This document shows, in pieces, positions 1-8,779 of a stretch of DNA of 64,000 nt. The stretch's first letter is position 1; every line of letters begins with the position of its first letter. The position numbers and the translations under genes are program-made. Source of the DNA: an uncultured Duncaniella sp. (lineage in GTDB: Bacteria > Bacteroidota > Bacteroidia > Bacteroidales > Muribaculaceae); contig NZ_CAJTQC010000003.1 of NCBI RefSeq assembly GCF_910578445.1, positions 153,804 to 217,803 on the forward strand, in the 5' to 3' direction. The notes beneath the pieces were generated by a model, which was given only the letters and a program-made list of their open reading frames with translations, made no database searches and was not told the origin of the DNA.

Positions 1-1152
1 GTTGCCGACTTTGATGGTCGTGCACTGGTCTGTAGCAGGATTCCATCTGATGAGGTCTCCTGCGTCTGTGCCGACCCAGACATGCCGGCTGTCGGTCGAT
101 GGCAGGATGCAGTTGACATCGTTGAAAGGATATAGCGTGAATTTGCGTGTGCTTTGGTGATTGTAGTAAAGGCCTTTTTTGTAAGTCCCTATCCATGTGA
201 TACCACTGTTATCCTCATAGATTGATGTTACGGTGTTTATGTCTTCACGTGAAGGTTCGGAGGTGACTTTTTGGAATCTGATTCCATCAGGGGTCTTGAT
301 TATCTGTTCGAGCCCCTGATGGTCGCGTCCTATCCACAGATGTCCGGCTCTGTCCTGCTCAAGAATCTTGACAAAACGTCTGTGGTCCATTGGCGGAAGC
401 ATATCGTTGAGCCATTTTCCATTGGTTATGTCGTAGAGCCACAGCTTTTCATTACAGAAAATCCATCCGAGTCTGTCGCGGTCATAGACGAATGTGAAAA
501 CATAGGTGTTTTCATTTCCAAGTTCGTTTGCGATAAAAGAGTCTGAACGAACAACCTTAAGTTCTACCGGGTCAATGATTTTCAACACACCGTTGTTGTC
601 GAGTGTCACTATCCCGTCAGGAGTGCTTTCAATGTCGGTGAGCTGTGCTGTCTTAAAGCTGTCGTCGTTAACAACGTCGGCATTTGCAAAATCAGGGCTT
701 ATGCGATACAGGCCTTGGCCTTGGATGTATAGCCACATCGACTTTGTCGAGTCGATGTGCAGGAGTGACGGAGTGCCATTTACTCCGCTTGGGTTAAGAA
801 ACTCGGCGATATCAGTGGTCAGCAGGTCAGACGAAGGGTCGTAGACCGAATACTTTGAACCTGAGAATATCCATAGCCTGCCTTTGGCATCTTCCTGAAT
901 CCCTTCGATACTGTTGTCGAAGCAGTCTTTGTCTTCCGGTGACTGTGGCTCGTAGTTTTTAAATGTATAACCGTCATACCTGTACAGTCCTGAAGATGTC
1001 CCGATCCATAGAAATTCGTCGGAATCTCTGAATATGGAGCTTATTTTGTTATTTGATAAGTGGTTGATTGTATTCAGATGGTTGAGGTGAAGTCCTTCTG
1101 CTGCCAGAAGAAGCGACATGGCGACCATCATGATAAAAGATAAGAAGCGCAT
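1..1152 (-). CDS. Hybrid two-component system sensor/regulator, N-terminal sensor part (partial)
   Basis: I translated 384 codons from the ATG at 1152 down to the window edge; the 3' part is missing. The product starts with a hydrophobic signal segment (RFLSFIMMVAMSLLLA) and continues with two-component-regulator propeller repeats, seen as FLWIGTSSGLYRYDG, HLWIGRDHQGL, ITWIGTYKKGLYYN and HVWVGTDAGDL. This is the periplasmic sensor of Bacteroides-type hybrid systems, which fuse sensor, histidine kinase, receiver and AraC-type DNA-binding domains in one inner-membrane protein; the last three would lie outside the window. It is divergent from the SusC gene at 1578, the usual arrangement for a PUL regulator. 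It probably binds an oligosaccharide released from the PUL substrate and activates the operon. The kinase and AraC parts are inferred, not seen. Confidence 0.88.
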   Translation of the reverse strand, partial: MRFLSFIMMVAMSLLLAAEGLHLNHLNTINHLSNNKISSIFRDSDEFLWIGTSSGLYRYDGYTFKNYEPQSPEDKDCFDNSIEGIQEDAKGRLWIFSGSKYSVYDPSSDLLTTDIAEFLNPSGVNGTPSLLHIDSTKSMWLYIQGQGLYRISPDFANADVVNDDSFKTAQLTDIESTPDGIVTLDNNGVLKIIDPVELKVVRSDSFIANELGNENTYVFTFVYDRDRLGWIFCNEKLWLYDITNGKWLNDMLPPMDHRRFVKILEQDRAGHLWIGRDHQGLEQIIKTPDGIRFQKVTSEPSREDINTVTSIYEDNSGITWIGTYKKGLYYNHQSTRKFTLYPFNDVNCILPSTDSRHVWVGTDAGDLIRWNPATDQCTTIKVGN

Positions 1153-1577
1153 GGCGTTAACATTTAAGGTGGTTTGTATTGTGCAAAGTAAAGCAATGTT
1201 GCTTGATTGTGCAACAATTTGTCTTTTTTATCCTGTGATTAACAAATCAAATATCAGTATAAATCGCTGGTTATTAATAATTAGGGATTTTACTAAAAAC
1301 AATTAAGCCTTCTAAATGAAACAAAACCACCCCTTGTCGGCTATTTTTCCGACACATATATTATGCGAGAAGTTAGAGATTGATTCGAAACAAATATTTA
1401 CATTTGCTCACTTTTATTTCGATTGTGGTTATTCGGAATTAAAATCTAAGCTGCGAACTGCTCCGGTCGTTATTCCGGCCTTCTTACCTTCCGTGAAAAA
1501 AAGCATTCACACATCAAAGCCTTATTGGAAAATCTATCAAACAAATACTAAAACCTAAAAACTAAATCTATCTATCA
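1153..1577. promoter_or_regulatory. Divergent intergenic control region of the PUL
   Basis: This 425-bp stretch separates the regulator from susC and has no convincing gene. It contains a TAnnTTTG match on the plus strand (TACATTTG, 1399-1406), which could serve the SusC operon with a leader of about 170 nt. It also contains a 6-bp stem (TGTCGG at 1335-1340, CCGACA at 1349-1354) and a 10-bp palindrome TTATTAATAA near 1273-1282. The regulator's binding site should lie here; which element it is cannot be told by eye. Confidence 0.5.
1184..1191 (-). promoter_or_regulatory. Candidate -7 element of the hybrid regulator gene
   Basis: On the minus strand the octamer TTACTTTG matches the Bacteroidota -7 consensus TAnnTTTG at 7 of 8 positions. 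It lies about 32 bases upstream of the ATG at 1152. No clear -33 TTTG was found, so support is modest. Confidence 0.35.
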
Positions 1578-4500
1578 ATGGGAAAGAATCTAATGGAACG
1601 ATGCACACGTCTGCGTCTATTCCGCACGGCGTTGTTTGCCTTTCTCCTCCTCGCGGGGATGGCGACTGTTTCCGCTGCCCCACTGACTGTATCGGGTACA
1701 GTCACACAAGCCTCCGACGGAGAGCCGCTGATAGGCGTAAGTGTTCTTATCAAGGGTACGTCGCAGGGCACTATGACCGACATCGACGGCAATTATACCC
1801 TGAAAGCCGATGAGGGTGCGACGCTTGTCTTTTCGTATGTCGGTTATACCACCCGCGAGATTAAGGTGACGTCAGACCGTCTGGATGTTGCCCTTATCGA
1901 AAACGCAGAGGTGCTTGACGAAGTTGTTGTCGTCGGCTACGGTGTCCAGAAAAAGAAACTTGTGACCGGAGCTACCGCCCAGATAAAGGGTGAGGAAATT
2001 GCCAAGCTCAACACTACGTCCCCTCTTCAGGCTATGCAGGGACAACTTCCCGGTGTGAACATTTCATCAACTTCAGGCCAGCCCGGCGAGGGAATGAAGG
2101 TGACCATCCGCGGTCTCGGTACAATCGGCAATGCCTCTCCGCTTTACCTTATTGATGGTGTCGGCGGTGACATTTCCACTCTTAATCCTGCGGACATTGA
2201 GAGCATTGACGTGCTGAAGGATGCGGCCTCGGCTGCAATCTATGGCGCTCAGGCTGCCAACGGTGTAGTGCTCATCACCACCAAGCAGGGTAAGGAAGGG
2301 AAAGCACGCATCACTTTCGACGGCTACTATGGATGGCAGAGCGCTCCGCGCAAAATGAAGATGCTCAATGCTCAGGAATATATGATGATCATGGATGAGC
2401 AGAACATCAACAGCGGTCTTGCACCCTATGACTGGAATTCGCTCAAATCTATCTGGCGCACAAACGCGGATGGCGAGCGGCTCGGGACTTATGATACTGA
2501 CTGGATTGATTCGATGTTCCATGACAATGCTACTACCCAGAGCTACACCGTAGGTGTGACAGGAGGTTCGGCTACTTCGACCTATGCTCTTTCACTCGGC
2601 TATATAAATCAGGAAGGTATTGTCGGCGGTCCGAAAGTGTCGAACTACAGCCGTTACAACTTCCGCATCAATTCCGACCATAAGCTGCTCGGCAATCTGC
2701 TGACTGTCGGTGAGCAGGTTTCGTTCATCTACAGCAAAAGCAATGGAATCGAGGTCGGAAATCCCTATAGCAACACTCTGCGCGGTGCATTCGGGACAAG
2801 CCCCCTTGCTCCTATCTATAGCGACGGGATTCCAATGTATAATGGTGTTGAAATCAACGATGGTAAATACAATGACACTACCGGCAGCGACTGGAATCAG
2901 AACGACGGTAACCCCTATGGAGCAATGATGACCCTCCACCGCCGCAGTGTCAACGCGACATTCAACGGCAATGTCTATGCACAGCTCGAACCGATCAAGA
3001 ATCTCCGCATACGCACTGTGTTCGGCGCGGTTTACGGTTCAAGCGAATGGCGCAGCTTTACTCCGTTAGTACACTGGACTTCACAGAGCAGTGCTCCCGA
3101 GACTCGCGTAAGCCAGAATACCAACCATTCACTCGGCATGACATGGACAAACACCGCGTCCTATAATTTTGATATCGCAGACCATGCTTTCGACCTGCTT
3201 ATCGGTATGGAAAGCTACCGCTACAGCGGCAATGAACTTTCGGCCGGACAGGGCAAACTCAAGGAAGGATTTGATGACTGGGAACATGCATGGATTTCAA
3301 ACGGCACAGGTTCGACAATCGGTGAGAATGGTGTCAGCATCAGTGGCAAGCCTCACGATGAAGCCCGCTCAGTCAGCTACTTCGGCCGTATCGGATGGAA
3401 CTGGAAGGAGAAATATATGATTAACGCGACAGTTCGTCGCGACGGTTCTTCCCGCTTTGCCAGCGGACACCGCTTCGGCACTTTCCCCTCGGTTTCCGCC
3501 GGTTGGAACATCTCGAACGAGAATTTCATGGAGTCGACCCGCACATGGCTCGATTTCCTTAAAATCCGTGCGAGCTGGGGTCGTGTAGGTAACCAGAATG
3601 TCGACAATTATCAATATCTCGCACCGATCAGGACCTCAAGCACCGGCTACTATTTCGGCCAGTATATAGGACCGAACGGCCAGCTCACCAACTATGCGCC
3701 AATCGTAGCTGAAAACTGGGGTGCATATCCATCGCGTCTCGGCAATCTCGACCTGACATGGGAGACATCCGAACAGACTGACCTCGGTTTTGACGCACGT
3801 CTGTTCAACAGCCGTCTTGCCGTGAATTTTGACTACTATATCAAAACCAATAAAGACTGGCTTGTGAAAGCGCCTGTGCTTGCGACCGCCGGTACTGACG
3901 CGCCATTTATCAATGGCGGTAGCGTTAAGAACACGGGTGTTGAACTTGCAGTGACTTGGAACGATGTCATCGGCAAGGATTTCTCCTACAGCATCGGTGT
4001 CAACGGTGCATATAATAAGAATAAAGTGGGCGAGATTCCCAATGAGGATGGTATCATACATGGCGAGACTGGCATGCTCTTCAACAACTCACCTGAATTC
4101 TATCGCGCAGAAAACGGTAAGCCTATCGGTTATTTCTGGGGCTATAAGACAGCCGGAATTTTCCAGAACTGGCAGCAGATTGAAGACTGGATCAAAGCCG
4201 GCAACGGTATTCTTCAGACCGACGTTCAGCCCGGCGACGTGATTTATGTCGATGTTGACCATAACGGAGTCATCGATGCCAACGACAAGGTTAATCTTGG
4301 CAACGGTATGCCTAAATTCACATTCGGTATCAACCTTAATCTCTACTATAAGAATTTTGATTTCGGAGTCGTGGCCAATGGCGCTGCCGGGTTTGACATC
4401 GTACAGAGCTATCGTTCGTGGGATGCAATGCAGTCTAACTATACCACACGTATCCTTGACCGCTGGACCGGTGAGGGCACTTCAAACAAGATTCCGCGCG

Positions 4501-4790
4501 TGACCAACCAGAACATCAACTGGCAGTTCTCTGACCTTTATTTACAGGACGGTGATTATCTGCGTATCTCAAACGTGACATTCGGCTATAACTTCGCTCC
4601 GCTCATCAACCAGTCGTGGTGCAGCCAATGCCGTCTCTATTTCCAGGCTCAGAATCTTTTCACCTTTACCAAATATGACGGTATGGACCCGGAAATCGGT
4701 TATGGTACGTCTGATTGGGTGTCAGGTGTCGACCTCGGTTTCTATCCGCGTCCACGCACCTTCCTTTTCGGTGTGAACCTGTCTTTTTAA
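1578..4790 (+). CDS. SusC/RagA-family TonB-dependent outer-membrane receptor
   Basis: The 1070-residue product imports oligosaccharides across the outer membrane using TonB energy. It has a signal peptide to about residue 34, then a CarboxypepD_reg-like domain with SGTVTQASDGEPLIGVSV and TDIDGNYTL, then the SusC signature VVVGYGVQKKKLVTGA around residues 118-133. A plug domain follows (LYLIDGVGGDI, SIDVLKDAASAAIYGAQAANGVVLITTK) and then the large beta-barrel, ending in an aromatic strand (FLFGVNLSF). Length is normal for the family. The first ATG is used; a second Met five codons later is possible. The SusD partner begins 29 bp downstream, so the two form the usual receptor-lid pair. The substrate is inferred from the GH5 enzyme in the operon. 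Confidence 0.97.
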   Translation: MGKNLMERCTRLRLFRTALFAFLLLAGMATVSAAPLTVSGTVTQASDGEPLIGVSVLIKGTSQGTMTDIDGNYTLKADEGATLVFSYVGYTTREIKVTSDRLDVALIENAEVLDEVVVVGYGVQKKKLVTGATAQIKGEEIAKLNTTSPLQAMQGQLPGVNISSTSGQPGEGMKVTIRGLGTIGNASPLYLIDGVGGDISTLNPADIESIDVLKDAASAAIYGAQAANGVVLITTKQGKEGKARITFDGYYGWQSAPRKMKMLNAQEYMMIMDEQNINSGLAPYDWNSLKSIWRTNADGERLGTYDTDWIDSMFHDNATTQSYTVGVTGGSATSTYALSLGYINQEGIVGGPKVSNYSRYNFRINSDHKLLGNLLTVGEQVSFIYSKSNGIEVGNPYSNTLRGAFGTSPLAPIYSDGIPMYNGVEINDGKYNDTTGSDWNQNDGNPYGAMMTLHRRSVNATFNGNVYAQLEPIKNLRIRTVFGAVYGSSEWRSFTPLVHWTSQSSAPETRVSQNTNHSLGMTWTNTASYNFDIADHAFDLLIGMESYRYSGNELSAGQGKLKEGFDDWEHAWISNGTGSTIGENGVSISGKPHDEARSVSYFGRIGWNWKEKYMINATVRRDGSSRFASGHRFGTFPSVSAGWNISNENFMESTRTWLDFLKIRASWGRVGNQNVDNYQYLAPIRTSSTGYYFGQYIGPNGQLTNYAPIVAENWGAYPSRLGNLDLTWETSEQTDLGFDARLFNSRLAVNFDYYIKTNKDWLVKAPVLATAGTDAPFINGGSVKNTGVELAVTWNDVIGKDFSYSIGVNGAYNKNKVGEIPNEDGIIHGETGMLFNNSPEFYRAENGKPIGYFWGYKTAGIFQNWQQIEDWIKAGNGILQTDVQPGDVIYVDVDHNGVIDANDKVNLGNGMPKFTFGINLNLYYKNFDFGVVANGAAGFDIVQSYRSWDAMQSNYTTRILDRWTGEGTSNKIPRVTNQNINWQFSDLYLQDGDYLRISNVTFGYNFAPLINQSWCSQCRLYFQAQNLFTFTKYDGMDPEIGYGTSDWVSGVDLGFYPRPRTFLFGVNLSF

Positions 4791-4819
4791 ATCTTAATCT
4801 CTAAAGTTCAGTAAAAACA

Positions 4820-6508
4820 ATGAATAAATTGACATATAGCGTTTTGACTTTCGGTGTGGCGGCTATGCTCGGCATGACTTCATGTGCCGACAGCTTCCTC
4901 GATGTCTCGTCGAAAACCGAATCAAACACCGATAATTTCTATAAGACTGAAAACGACGCTTGGCGTGCGCTTCTCGGCTGCTATGACGGATGGCGTAACA
5001 TATCCACCAAACCCGGCATCGATTTTTACATTGCTTCCACAGTCATGGGCGATGAGGCCTATGGCGGTACAGGTGTCGGTGACGCCCGTAACCATCAGCT
5101 GATTGACCGTTTCGACCTCAACGAATCGCCGAGTGACCTGAATGTCTATTCGCAGGACTGGAAAATCTATTATGCCGGTGTCTATCGTTGTAACGAACTG
5201 ATCACACGTGAGGGGCAGATTGAATGGCGCAATGAGGATAAGCATCGCCTCTACATGGGCGAAGTCCGCGCCCTCCGCGCTCTTCTCTATTTTGACATGG
5301 TGCGCCTCTGGGGCAATATTCCTCTTTTCCTTGAGCCATCGAGCGAAAACCGTGAGCAGACAGACCCTGCTGAGGTTTATGCCCATATCTTTGACGACCT
5401 TCGTTTTGCAATTGACAATATTCCGGCCGACGCAAACATGTCGGAGAGCGACAACGGACGCATTACCCGCTATGCGGCAGAAGCCATCCTTGCACGTGCC
5501 TATCTCTACTACACTGGCTACTATGGCAAAGAACCCGGATTCACTCCCGAAGGAGGGGAAACTATCGGTGCTGTGACAAAGGCTGAGGCTCTCGCTGCGG
5601 TTGAAGATGTGATTTCGTCGGGCTATTTTGAGCTTGTCTCTGATTTCAAGAATCTATGGCCTGCCGCCTCGCTTGTCCCTAAACCCGGTGAGAACGGTTG
5701 GGATACGGAAGCGTCGACCTATGCCGGTGATGCAAACAAGGAAGTTATCCTTGCTCAGAAGTTTGTGCCTGTCTATGAATATGGAACTACAGAGAATCCC
5801 GGTCCGCAGTATTCAAACCGCTGGATTGTGATGATGGGTATGCGGTCATCGCTCACAAAAGCTCCTTATCATTATGGATGGGGGGCCTGCACGGTGGTTC
5901 CATCCTTCCTTCAGCGTTTTGAGAACGGCGATAGCCGTCTGACTCCTTCTGTGATTGATATTGCAGGTGAGGGCATCAGTTCTCTGCCTGAATTCCAAGG
6001 TTCGTATAACGACTGGCGTGAATACACAGGTTATACGGTGAAAAAATACACCCCTCTTGCCTATGGCAACGGCAATCCCGGAACGAATGCTGACGGTACG
6101 GCCGGTTTTCAGGAAGCCAACATCCAGCAGTGGACAATCATGCGCTATGCCGACGTCCTGCTCATGGCGGCTGAACTCGGTTCGGCAAACGCTGCCAACT
6201 ATATGCACCTTGTCCGCAGCCGTGCCGGCCTCGGAGATATTGCGGTCAACAAGGATAACATTATGGCTGAGCGTGCGCGCGAACTCGCTTTTGAAGGTAT
6301 CCGCTACTGGGATCTTCTCCGTCAGGGCATAGAGGTTGCCGCCGATGCTATCTGTGCGTCAGCCGGAACAGCTTTCGACGGTGGCCGTAAAGTCAATGTT
6401 ACCTATAACCGAAACAAGATTATCGAATGTAAAGGTCTCAGCCAGATTCCTGAAGATCAGATCACACTCTCCAACGGTGTGTTGAAGCAGAACACAGGCT
6501 GGAAATAA
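4820..6508 (+). CDS. SusD/RagB-family glycan-binding lipoprotein
   Basis: The 562-residue lipoprotein has a lipobox ending at Cys22 (GMTSC). The N-terminal SusD region (SFLDVSSKTESNTDNFYKTE) is followed by helical TPR-like segments around RALLYFDMVRLWGNIPLF. The C-terminal half carries the family's LMAAE, RSRAGL and ERARELAFEGIRYWDLLR motifs. It should sit on the cell surface and form the lid of the SusC barrel, delivering oligosaccharide to it. It lies 29 bp after susC and is clearly co-transcribed. A weak 6-bp stem (6517-6535) just after the stop may reduce read-through to the downstream genes. Confidence 0.96.
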   Translation: MNKLTYSVLTFGVAAMLGMTSCADSFLDVSSKTESNTDNFYKTENDAWRALLGCYDGWRNISTKPGIDFYIASTVMGDEAYGGTGVGDARNHQLIDRFDLNESPSDLNVYSQDWKIYYAGVYRCNELITREGQIEWRNEDKHRLYMGEVRALRALLYFDMVRLWGNIPLFLEPSSENREQTDPAEVYAHIFDDLRFAIDNIPADANMSESDNGRITRYAAEAILARAYLYYTGYYGKEPGFTPEGGETIGAVTKAEALAAVEDVISSGYFELVSDFKNLWPAASLVPKPGENGWDTEASTYAGDANKEVILAQKFVPVYEYGTTENPGPQYSNRWIVMMGMRSSLTKAPYHYGWGACTVVPSFLQRFENGDSRLTPSVIDIAGEGISSLPEFQGSYNDWREYTGYTVKKYTPLAYGNGNPGTNADGTAGFQEANIQQWTIMRYADVLLMAAELGSANAANYMHLVRSRAGLGDIAVNKDNIMAERARELAFEGIRYWDLLRQGIEVAADAICASAGTAFDGGRKVNVTYNRNKIIECKGLSQIPEDQITLSNGVLKQNTGWK

Positions 6509-6747
6509 AACCCTGCTGTCTCTATTACGGAGACAATGGAATGGTTTTTTGACTGAAGTTATCTTATAAAACGTTAAATCAGCAACTTATTGATAATTTA
6601 AACAATCATGTACCGTTTCTTTTAGACGGACGGATACTGATAGTTAATTAACCTTGAGTCATCGTTTTAGACGCGACATCAGACACACAAAGGACATTCC
6701 ATATACATAAACCAATAAACGAAAATTTCTTTTATCGAAATTTACAA
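6509..6747 (+). other. Untranslated gap between SusD and the first glycan-binding lipoprotein
   Basis: This 239-bp gap inside the PUL operon has no gene. It is longer than the other gaps in the operon and starts with the small stem TGTCTC/GAGACA (6517-6522, 6530-6535). It could hold an RNA-level control or an internal promoter, but I see no clear TAnnTTTG box. Confidence 0.4.
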
Positions 6748-8679
6748 ATGAAAAAGCAATTTAACTACTTTCTTTCACTTGCGGTTGCAGGGGGACTGAC
6801 TGCATTTTTCACGGCTTGTACGCCTGAAAATCATGATATGCCGGCTGTCACTGTCACACCGGCCGAGCTTGTCGAGGGTATCGCCTTTTCGGTGACTCCC
6901 GACGCAAAAGATCCTAATACCATACATCTCACTTCGCTCATGAAGGGTGTGCAGGCATGTTGGGAAACCCCAAGCGGGCTTTCGCAAAGTCCTGAAGTGA
7001 CGCTCGAACTTCCTTTCTCCGGTGAATATACCATCAAATTCGGTGTCACAACCGGAGCAGGTCTCGTATGGGGTGAACCCTACACATTCGAAGTTACGCA
7101 GAACAATTTCGAGATGCTTTCCGATGAAATCTGGACCAATCTCGCTGGCGGTGTCGACGAGAACGGTAAGGGAAATCCTAAAGTCTGGGTTCCTATGGAC
7201 AGGGCCTATCCTCCATATCAGTGTACCGCGCCTGTGGCTTATATGAGCCCTGACGATGTGATGAACGACGGTTCGGGAAAGACTGAACTTCTCATTGGTT
7301 CTGCTAACTGGACACCCAACTGGGATCCCGGCTTCCAGTCATGGCTTATCCCGGCCGATGATCCTTACATGGATTCTGAAATGACACTCAGTCTTGATGC
7401 CCAGAAGGGTTGTATCGCCGAAATCAAGCGTGTAGACGGCAACGGTGTCACAGAGAAGACCGGTTCGTTCAATCTGAACGTTTCCAACCGCAATCAGCCG
7501 ACACTTTCATTCACAGGCTGTGAGATGCTCCATGCTGCATGGGGCGACGGTGTCTGCGACAATTACTTCAGAGACATCAAGATTATTGAATGTACTCCTT
7601 ATGTGCTTCAGTTTGCCACAATGCGTACAAATTCCGAAGGTCCGTGGTGGATTATCTGGAATTTCGTAGCCAAGGATGTCCGCGATGGCCTCGTGCAGAT
7701 TCCGAGTGACGGTCCTGAGCTTGTAGAGACTTTCCCGGTTGAAGCTCCGTCATACACCGACCTTGCTTCCGAACTGTTTACTATTGCCGGCGACGATGCC
7801 TCATACATTGCCACAAAGACCACTTTCCTTCTCGACGAAGAGAAACCGTATGATCTCATGTGGTGGAATCCGGCCGTTGGAGCTTGGGAATGGATTGACG
7901 GTTACGGTTCGTCATGGGCTCCGGTCTATGATGCGGCAGGCGATTTCGCTCTTACTCTCAACAAGTCCGGCAAGGTCGAACTGGAGAACGCCGAGGGCGG
8001 AGCTGCCACGACATTCACAATTCAGGACAATAAGATTGTGTTCAATGATGAGATTACGCTTCTGACATCTGGCGACGTGAGCATAAAGGGTAAAGAGTTT
8101 ACTGTAATGAAATGCTCTGCCGACGACAATGAGGTTGTCTTCGGTGTGCCGGTCGAGACTGATGCCAAGGGTGATGTCAATAAATACCTTTGTGCGAGGA
8201 TGACCATCAAGCCCATATCCGGAGGTCAGACAGGTCCGCTTGAAATAAAGGTTGACAGTTCAAAGATCGACGTTTATGTGGAGGCTGACAAATATCTCCG
8301 TATCCAGTTCTATAATTCATGGGCCGGTAAGGACGACAGCGAATGGCCTATTGACCCGACGCTGCTTAAACTTAAGAAAAATCAGAAGATGACATTGAAA
8401 TTCAGTGTCAGCGGCATTGACTGGACTGGTTCACCGCGTGCGGCATTCTGTTGCAATATCGATGGTTTTGCATGGGAGCCTGATTGCTACACCAATTTCC
8501 AAGGCTGTGATTTCAATACTTCAGGTGAAAATGTCATGACACTTACCAACGAAACCGGTTCTACTTGCAATTTCTATGGCAACGGTTCGCTTCAGGTATC
8601 AGTTCAGCTTGACGGTTTCGCTTCGTCGACCGATATCACAAACGTTGTCGTTAACGTCACTTCTCTTACCATTGAGTAA
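6748..8679 (+). CDS. PUL surface glycan-binding lipoprotein (SGBP position, SusE/F-like)
   Basis: The 643-residue lipoprotein has a lipobox at Cys24 (FTAC) followed by an Ig/PKD-like N-terminal domain (about residues 30-120, with SGEYTIKFGVTTGAG). The remainder is rich in Trp and aromatic residues (GPWWIIWNF, LMWWNPAVGAWEWIDG), as expected for glycan-binding beta-sandwich domains. The last ~150 residues form a separate all-beta module beginning near IKVDSSKIDVYV. No catalytic motif is visible. Its place directly after SusC/SusD is the usual place of a surface glycan-binding protein that holds polysaccharide for the endo-enzyme. The function is inferred from position and composition; the sequence matches no family I can name with certainty. 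Confidence 0.75.
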   Translation: MKKQFNYFLSLAVAGGLTAFFTACTPENHDMPAVTVTPAELVEGIAFSVTPDAKDPNTIHLTSLMKGVQACWETPSGLSQSPEVTLELPFSGEYTIKFGVTTGAGLVWGEPYTFEVTQNNFEMLSDEIWTNLAGGVDENGKGNPKVWVPMDRAYPPYQCTAPVAYMSPDDVMNDGSGKTELLIGSANWTPNWDPGFQSWLIPADDPYMDSEMTLSLDAQKGCIAEIKRVDGNGVTEKTGSFNLNVSNRNQPTLSFTGCEMLHAAWGDGVCDNYFRDIKIIECTPYVLQFATMRTNSEGPWWIIWNFVAKDVRDGLVQIPSDGPELVETFPVEAPSYTDLASELFTIAGDDASYIATKTTFLLDEEKPYDLMWWNPAVGAWEWIDGYGSSWAPVYDAAGDFALTLNKSGKVELENAEGGAATTFTIQDNKIVFNDEITLLTSGDVSIKGKEFTVMKCSADDNEVVFGVPVETDAKGDVNKYLCARMTIKPISGGQTGPLEIKVDSSKIDVYVEADKYLRIQFYNSWAGKDDSEWPIDPTLLKLKKNQKMTLKFSVSGIDWTGSPRAAFCCNIDGFAWEPDCYTNFQGCDFNTSGENVMTLTNETGSTCNFYGNGSLQVSVQLDGFASSTDITNVVVNVTSLTIE

Positions 8680-8707
8680 TCTGTGTTCTAAGGGCTGAAA
8701 ATACTGT

Positions 8708-8733
8708 CGGTGTGAGCCACAGGTCTCACACCG
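8708..8733 (+). promoter_or_regulatory. Intra-operon hairpin between the two SGBP genes
   Basis: A perfect 9-bp stem (CGGTGTGAG at 8708-8716, CTCACACCG at 8725-8733) closes an 8-nt loop in the 100-bp gap between the two lipoprotein genes. No T-run follows, so it is more likely an RNA-stability or attenuation element than a full terminator. Confidence 0.5.
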
Positions 8734-8779
8734 GCGGAATGCCCGGTTCACGATTCAAAAAACACAATAAAAAACAGTA

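Noticed and set aside
1316..1558. An 80-codon open frame upstream of susC
   Set aside because: It lies in the divergent control region, has no ribosome-binding site or recognisable content, and overlaps the likely promoter.
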